Shown here: positions 59,212-64,000 of the stretch, one piece after another
Numbering within the stretch: position 1 is the first letter of the stretch
Layout: every line of letters begins with the position of its first letter
NCBI GenBank assembly: GCA_002591745.1
Contig: PDLQ01000026.1
Span: 1-64,000, forward strand
Direction: 5' to 3'
From: Lewinellaceae bacterium SD302
GTDB lineage: Bacteria > Bacteroidota > Bacteroidia > Chitinophagales > Saprospiraceae
Length of the DNA stretch: 64,000 nt
Notes under the pieces: generated by a model
Told to the model about the DNA's origin: nothing
Databases searched by the model: none
What the model saw: only the letters and a program-made list of their open reading frames with translations
Program-made: the position numbers and the translations under genes

Positions 59212-59667
59212 TAGCTATTTCCCTAGTATAATCTTTCTCACCACGGGCTCCACATAAGCCTGTACGTTATCATAGCAATATTTGCAAAAGGAACTTATTG
59301 AACAAGGCTGACTTTCGCTTAGTTCAACGCCAGGAAATCAGGCAGCACTCATGGAATTGCCGGCCTTTGCTACCCCGTCCGACTTGGCGTCTAGCCGGGC
59401 GGGTTTATTAGCACAAATAGACAGCCCACTGATTGCTATGAGCAATCAATATAGGCTCTTATCCGGCAGACTTAGAGCTGGTTCGGGCGGGTTTTGGTGA
59501 TATCATCGTCCGCCTTAGGCGGCTACCGTGGGCTTTATCGACGTGGATAGAAATAACGGTTCCTTCAGTCGTCACTCACTGTTTTTGTTAGCTACTGCCA
59601 GCAGCTTTAGAACTTACGTGCATCCTGGCAGGTCAAAACCTTTACCAGGATGCATAACTAAGCCACT
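59212..59667. other. Spacer with hairpins between leuS and the 4HB gene
   Basis: 456 bp without a supported gene. It contains a hairpin at 59431-59447 (GATTGCT/AGCAATC), a CCGCCTTAGGCGG palindrome near 59510 after ATCGTCC (reminiscent of the GTCC mini-hairpin modules) and the inverted repeat at 59619-59654 just behind leuS. Confidence 0.6.
59619..59654 (-). terminator. Inverted repeat downstream of leuS
   Basis: TGCATCCTGG (59619-59628) and CCAGGATGCA (59645-59654) are perfectly complementary with a 16-nt loop, 14 nt after the leuS stop. No T-run follows, so it may be an mRNA-stabilising hairpin rather than a strong terminator. Confidence 0.55.
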
Positions 59668-62577
59668 TTACCCCACCACGATATTCACCATCCGCCCCGG
59701 TACAACGATCACCTTACGGACAGTTTTGCCGTCCAGATAAGGCGCGGTTTGCTCGTTGGCCATGACCATTTCTTCCACTGCTTTTTTGTCCGCGTCGGCG
59801 GGCAGATCGAGGGTAAACCGGGTTTTGCCGTTGAAGGCCACCGGGTACGTTTTGCTGTCTTCCACCAACCACTTATCGTCGCTGGCTGGCCATCCGCTGA
59901 GGTGGACACTTGTGTCGTGACCTAGTAACTGCCACAGTTCGTCGGTCATTGCCGGTGCGAAAGGTGCCAGCAATTGAACCATTGGTTCCAGCACGGAGCG
60001 TTTATTGCATTTCAGCTTGATGAGATCGTTGGTAGCCACCATGAAGGCACTGACACAAGTGTTGTGGGCCAGCTCGTCAATATCGGCTGTTACCTTCTTG
60101 ATCAGGGTATGGAGAACTTTCATTTCCTCTTTGGTCACCTCGTCGTTGCTGACATTCCAATCGTGGTCTTCGGTGTGGAACATGGACCAGAAACGGCGCA
60201 GAAAGCGGAATACCCCATCGATACCACTGGTACTCCAGGGTTTGCCCTGCTCTACCGGGCCAAGGAACATTTCGTACATGCGGAAGCAGTCCGCCCCGTA
60301 GCGATCGCAGATGTCGTCGGGATTAACGGCATTGTACTTGCGCTTGGACATCTTGCCCTGCTCAAAACTCAACTCGATGTAGTCACTTCCCTCTTCATCC
60401 TGACGCCAGGCAAAGGTCTCGCCCTGCTGCAGGATCGTACGGAAGTAGCTGGCGTCCGGGTGATCGGCTTGCTGGGCATCTTCCACCTGACTGCGGTAGA
60501 TGCGGAAGGTCTGATTCTTATCTACGGTCACCTCAGTGGTATAGCGCAGCGGGTTTAGACGGCGTCCGGTAGCTTCGTCCAGGATGATCCGACCGGAGCC
60601 AATACCGTCGATACTGATCTCGTCACCTTCGGCCAGGTCACTGCTCACCCAAAGTTGGTGGCGCTGTCCGTCTTCGGTAACCATGCCCGCCAGGTGAATG
60701 TAGCAGATCGGCCCACCGATCATCCCCTGGTTAACCAGTTTTTTATAAGGCTCGCTGGTGGGCACTTTACCCAGGTCGTACAGAAACTTATGCCACAAAC
60801 GACTGTAGAGCAAGTGAGCTACGGCGTGCTCAGCGCCACCGACGTACAGGTCCACGTCCTGCCAGTAATCCATCGCTTCCTCGGAGGCGAAAGTCTCTCC
60901 GTTCTGCGGGTCCATGTAGCGCAAGTAATACCAAGCGGAACCGGCGGTGGCAGGCATGGTATCGGTCTCGCGGGTCATTCCGGGAGCGGGATGCAACCAA
61001 TCCTTGGCGCGGGCCAGGGGACTTTCACCGGAAATGGGGCGGAAGTCTTCCATCGGCGGCAGGCTTACGGGCAGGTCATTGAGGTCGATCAGGTGTGGTA
61101 CGCCGTCTTCATCGTAAATGATTGGGAAAGGCTCGCCCCAGTAACGCTGGCGGCTGAAAACGAGATCACGAATCCGGAAGTTTACCTGCTGCTTACCACG
61201 CCCCAGTTCTTCCAGTTTTTTGGTAGCGGCTTTGATGGCTTCGGGTACTTCCATACCGTTCAGGAAGTCGGAATTGATGAGCTTGCCCACTTTGTCCTTC
61301 AAAGTAGCACCGGGGTAATCGGATTTGTCAACGACATCGATAATGTCCAATCCGAAGTGTTCGGCGAAACGCTTGTCGCGGTCGTCGTCGCTCGGCACGG
61401 CCATGATGGCACCAGTACCGTAATCTTTCAGTACGTATTCGGCGATGTAGATCGGAGCCCGGGCACCACTCAGCGGATTAATGCAATAGGAGCCGGTAAA
61501 AGCTCCGCTGACTTTATTCTCCGCCTGGCGATCCAGTTCACTGCGGGTTCCGACGTATTCCAGGTATTGATCGATCTCCTCCTTCTGATCGGCAGTGGTG
61601 AGTTGTTCCACCAAATCGTGTTCGGGGGCCAGTACCATGAAAGTGGTCCCGAAAATGGTATCGGGCCGGGTAGTGAACACTTCCAGCTTTTCGTCGTGGC
61701 CTTCAATGTCGAAGAAAGCCTGGGCGCCGATGGACTTACCGATCCAGTTGGATTGCTGGGCTTTCAGTCCTTCGCTGAAACCGACGGTTTGCAAGTCGTT
61801 CAGCAGGCGATCGGCGTAAGCGGTGATGCGCAGGCTCCATTGCTCCATCGGGCGCTGAACCACGGGGAAATTGCCCCGCTCGCTACGGCCGTCCTTGATC
61901 TGATCGTTGGCCAAAACCGTACCCAATTCCTCACACCAGTTCACGTAGCTGGTGGAACGGTAGGCCAGACGGTAATTCATCAGGGTATCTGACTGTTCCC
62001 TGGCGCTCATGGCGTTCCAGTCGGCGGCACTGAATTCAATTTCTTCGCCGGCGGCGGCGTTTACAGCACTTGAACCTTTAGCAGCAAAAGCAGCACGTAA
62101 ATCATTGACGGACTTAGGTTTATCAGCATCCAGATCATAGTAATGCTCGAACAACAGACCGAAGATGTACTGGGTCCACTTATAGTACTTAGGATCGCTG
62201 GTATTGACTTCCCGTTCCCAATCGAAACTCAGTGCCAGGCGGTGCATTTGCTCGCGGTAGCGATCGGTATTGTCCTTGGTTGAAACGGTCGGGTGAACGC
62301 CGCTCTGGATGGCGTACTGCTCCGCCGGCAGGCCGAAGGCGTCAAAACCCATCGGGTGTAATACATTATGACCGGTCTGTCGTTTGAAACGGGCGTAAAT
62401 ATCCGAGGCGATATAGCCCAACGGGTGCCCCACGTGCAGTCCCGATCCCGATGGATAAGGAAACATATCGAGTACGTAACACTTCGGCTTGGAAGGGTCG
62501 GTACCGGTCTTGTACGTATTGTTTGTACGCCAGACCTGCTGCCATTTTTTATCGAGTTTGCGGGGATCGTATTTCAT
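59668..62577 (-). CDS. leuS: Leucyl-tRNA synthetase
   Basis: 969 residues, class I synthetase. The HIGH-type motif is in FPYPSGSGLHVGHPLGY. The CP1 editing domain (TRPDTIFGTTFMVLAPEHD, GTGAIMAVPSDDDRD) and KMSKS-type loop QGKMSKRKYNAVNP (KMSKR) are present, with the anticodon-binding domain at the C-terminus. The insert rich in Ala near residues 160-200 is seen in Bacteroidota enzymes. A dispersed repeat at 61300 encodes GATLKDK in the editing region. A TATCTTTG -7 box lies 21 nt before the ATG. Confidence 0.96.
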   Translation of the reverse strand: MKYDPRKLDKKWQQVWRTNNTYKTGTDPSKPKCYVLDMFPYPSGSGLHVGHPLGYIASDIYARFKRQTGHNVLHPMGFDAFGLPAEQYAIQSGVHPTVSTKDNTDRYREQMHRLALSFDWEREVNTSDPKYYKWTQYIFGLLFEHYYDLDADKPKSVNDLRAAFAAKGSSAVNAAAGEEIEFSAADWNAMSAREQSDTLMNYRLAYRSTSYVNWCEELGTVLANDQIKDGRSERGNFPVVQRPMEQWSLRITAYADRLLNDLQTVGFSEGLKAQQSNWIGKSIGAQAFFDIEGHDEKLEVFTTRPDTIFGTTFMVLAPEHDLVEQLTTADQKEEIDQYLEYVGTRSELDRQAENKVSGAFTGSYCINPLSGARAPIYIAEYVLKDYGTGAIMAVPSDDDRDKRFAEHFGLDIIDVVDKSDYPGATLKDKVGKLINSDFLNGMEVPEAIKAATKKLEELGRGKQQVNFRIRDLVFSRQRYWGEPFPIIYDEDGVPHLIDLNDLPVSLPPMEDFRPISGESPLARAKDWLHPAPGMTRETDTMPATAGSAWYYLRYMDPQNGETFASEEAMDYWQDVDLYVGGAEHAVAHLLYSRLWHKFLYDLGKVPTSEPYKKLVNQGMIGGPICYIHLAGMVTEDGQRHQLWVSSDLAEGDEISIDGIGSGRIILDEATGRRLNPLRYTTEVTVDKNQTFRIYRSQVEDAQQADHPDASYFRTILQQGETFAWRQDEEGSDYIELSFEQGKMSKRKYNAVNPDDICDRYGADCFRMYEMFLGPVEQGKPWSTSGIDGVFRFLRRFWSMFHTEDHDWNVSNDEVTKEEMKVLHTLIKKVTADIDELAHNTCVSAFMVATNDLIKLKCNKRSVLEPMVQLLAPFAPAMTDELWQLLGHDTSVHLSGWPASDDKWLVEDSKTYPVAFNGKTRFTLDLPADADKKAVEEMVMANEQTAPYLDGKTVRKVIVVPGRMVNIVVG
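61300..61309 (-). repeat. TGCTACTTTG dispersed repeat, inside leuS
   Basis: Complement reads ccggg-core-aaggacaaag, encoding PGATLKDK. Its right flank deviates from AGYCA, so it may be an older or chance copy. Confidence 0.75.
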
Positions 62578-62597
62578 CGGTAGATTTTAAGAAGCGG

Positions 62598-62605
62598 CAA
62601 AGATA
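62598..62605 (-). promoter_or_regulatory. -7 box TATCTTTG before leuS
   Basis: Exact TAnnTTTG on the minus strand, 20 nt from the leuS ATG. No -33 TTG at the expected distance. Confidence 0.5.
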
Positions 62606-62752
62606 GGAATTCGAGGTTAGAGGGGGAACCACTAAGGGCACAAAGGAACACAAAGAGGCAGCAGGTAGATGTTTTTCTGAGACTAAAAACCTGAAAACTA
62701 TGCGTGTCTCTTAGAGCTTGGTATGCTTGGTGGTAAAATCTACCTTACATCC

Positions 62753-64000
62753 ATGAATTTAATAGCCGACCTTTGGCCGCTGGCATTGCTCGTCTTACTT
62801 ACTACCCTACTCACAGAATGGGCCACTAAAGCAGGAAAGTTCCCTTACTGGATCGGACGGAAGATATTGCATTTCGTGGCGGTGGGCAGTTGTGCATTAG
62901 CGGTAAGAATGACTGATGATCTCAACAGTCTCTTCTGGTTGATCTTGCCAGTCTGGTTACTGCTCTTTTACCTGATCGCTACCAATAAACTGATGCGGGA
63001 TGAGCGGGGGCGACCCGCCTGGGGAATCGTTTGGTTTCCTTTTGCCTATTTGATTTTACTTTGGTTCTATGCTCAAGAGCCGCGGTGGATTTACCTATCA
63101 ATGCTTATCCTCGCGATTTCTGACCCATTGGCGACCATATTCGGCAAACTCTTTGGCAAGTTGAAGTATTCACTTAGCGGAGAGCCAAAATCGTTGACTG
63201 GCAATGCAGCTTTTTCGATAAGTTGCCTGGTCATTCTCAGCTACTCTGTACCTTATCATTTTGAGTACGGATTTATTCATGATTTTGGTCTATTCCTTTA
63301 TCTAATCGTCATTTTGCTTACCGTTGCCGAGGCATTGGGTTCTTACGGAAGCGACAACCTACATATTCCGCTATTTGCTATTTGGCTATTATCTGACCCT
63401 CAAGACCTCACTATGCTATCGCCCGTTATTGTTGTTTTAATGCTGGCCATCCCCTTCATCTGGCTGACCGTCCGTAGTCAAAAGCTCACCCTGGGAGCAG
63501 CCATCACTGCTACTTTGTTAGCCATAATCGTGACCTTTAAATCAGGAAGCTATTTGCCATTGTTGCCATTGATCTTCTTCTTTGGCTCCAGCCTACTCCT
63601 GGAGAAAATATTCCCGACCAAAGTGCTATCGGACAGCAAGGACCGTCGATCACGCGACATCATGCAGGTAATGGCCAATGGCGGCGTGTACGGAGCGATC
63701 TTCCTTTTTTTACCAGAGCTGACGCGAGAGTTCATAGGGGTTTCTCAGACTGGCAAAGTAGCAGTGTCACTGTACGAAGCCCAGCGGGAGAGTGTCGTTC
63801 TGGGTCGTTTTCTTTTGGGAATGGGCCTGGTTTCCCTCGCCGTAGCTACCGCGGATACCTGGGCTTCCACAATTGGGAAGCGCTTCGCGAAAACGGCTTT
63901 TGATCCTTTCCGCTGGCAAAAAGTTCCGGCCGGGCTCAGTGGTGGTATTTCTCTGCCCGGTACCCTGGCCGCACTATTGGGTAGCGTCGGCATCGCCAGT
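62753..64000 (+). CDS. Phytol/dolichol-kinase-like and DUF92 fusion membrane protein (partial at right edge)
   Basis: 416 codons from ATG 62753, open to the window end. The N-terminal half has about six to seven helices and resembles VTE5/SEC59-type CDP-alcohol kinases (WIGRKILHFVAVGSCALAVR; LILAISDPLATIFGKLFGK; SLTGNAAFSISC). The C-terminal half is DUF92-like (RRSRDIMQVMANGGVYGAIF; AVATADTWASTIGKRF; GLSGGISLPGTLAALLG). In plants VTE5 and VTE6, separate proteins, phosphorylate phytol in two steps; here both types are in one chain. Isoprenoid alcohol salvage is inferred. Two inverted TGCTACTTTG repeats lie in frame (63508, 63754). Confidence 0.8.
   Translation, partial: MNLIADLWPLALLVLLTTLLTEWATKAGKFPYWIGRKILHFVAVGSCALAVRMTDDLNSLFWLILPVWLLLFYLIATNKLMRDERGRPAWGIVWFPFAYLILLWFYAQEPRWIYLSMLILAISDPLATIFGKLFGKLKYSLSGEPKSLTGNAAFSISCLVILSYSVPYHFEYGFIHDFGLFLYLIVILLTVAEALGSYGSDNLHIPLFAIWLLSDPQDLTMLSPVIVVLMLAIPFIWLTVRSQKLTLGAAITATLLAIIVTFKSGSYLPLLPLIFFFGSSLLLEKIFPTKVLSDSKDRRSRDIMQVMANGGVYGAIFLFLPELTREFIGVSQTGKVAVSLYEAQRESVVLGRFLLGMGLVSLAVATADTWASTIGKRFAKTAFDPFRWQKVPAGLSGGISLPGTLAALLGSVGIAS
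63508..63517 (+). repeat. TGCTACTTTG dispersed repeat, inside DUF92 fusion gene
   Basis: Context atcac-core-ttagccataatcg, encoding ITATLLAI in a membrane helix. Confidence 0.85.
63754..63763 (-). repeat. TGCTACTTTG dispersed repeat, inside DUF92 fusion gene
   Basis: Plus strand reads agactggcaaagtagcagtg, encoding TGKVAVS. Inverted partner of 63508. Confidence 0.85.

Noticed and set aside
60655-61992. 445-codon plus-strand open frame opposite leuS
   Set aside because: Antisense shadow; leuS has full family motifs across the same interval.

Overview
The window looks like chromosome from a Bacteroidota bacterium, most likely a Saprospiria/Lewinella-type lineage (inference; no 16S is present). 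The basis is three TonB-dependent receptors with N-terminal carboxypeptidase-regulatory-like domains, a PorV/FadL-like barrel, a DUF3667 protein, a BlaI/M56 pair, Bacteroidota-type -7 boxes (TAnnTTTG) and GC near 50%. There is one tRNA gene (Ser, UGA), no rRNA, no CRISPR array, and no recognisable transposase or phage gene.

Layout: 1-8303 (minus strand) holds a partial giant secreted adhesin-like protein, an HlyD-type adaptor and a C39-peptidase ABC exporter, with a hairpin-rich spacer between the last two. 8.7-13.8 kb carries a DM13 lipoprotein, a small barrel, a Sua5/YciO protein and a TonB receptor. 14.0-18.4 kb is sbcDC. 18.4-26.0 kb is housekeeping (two hydrolases, HPF, PurC, DUF72, Ppk, a TlpA-like lipoprotein). 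26.3-29.4 kb holds a TIR-like/TPR/SDR fusion overlapping tmk. 29.5-41.6 kb has a barrel protein, tRNA-Ser, YebC, GalK, a DsbA-family protein with a TonB receptor, ExbD, a LytTR regulator, a YdiJ-type FAD/Fe-S protein and HemJ. 41.6-46.7 kb is a minus-strand operon of BlaI-type repressor, M56 sensor protease, erythromycin-esterase-like protein and S41 peptidase, with two repressor operators over its promoter. 46.9-64 kb has DUF3667, an HhH barrel protein with lpxB, a YqaE-like protein, purB, a TonB receptor, a hydrolase-TPR protein, a nuclease-fold protein, a four-helix-bundle membrane protein, leuS, and a partial phytol-kinase-like/DUF92 fusion.

The most unusual signal is not a gene. An exact 10-mer, TGCTACTTTG (or its complement), occurs 19 times in 64 kb, where about 0.12 is expected by chance. 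It has a recognisable right flank and both orientations, and is often found as inverted pairs. It lies in spacers and inside genes, where every copy uses the same codon phase (reading ATL on one strand, KVA on the other). Other short repeats also sit in spacers and in frame inside genes: GTCC-AAAAG mini-hairpin modules (before sbcD and inside the FAD/Fe-S gene), a 26-bp palindrome (after galK and inside lpxB), and a 34-bp ACCT...GTT element. The genome thus seems colonised by several small repeat families able to enter reading frames, as Rickettsia palindromic elements do.

The other two highlights are the TIR-like/TPR/SDR fusion and the BlaI-M56 operon, whose sensor carries repeated TonB-plug-like modules where a classical BlaR1 would have a beta-lactam-binding domain.
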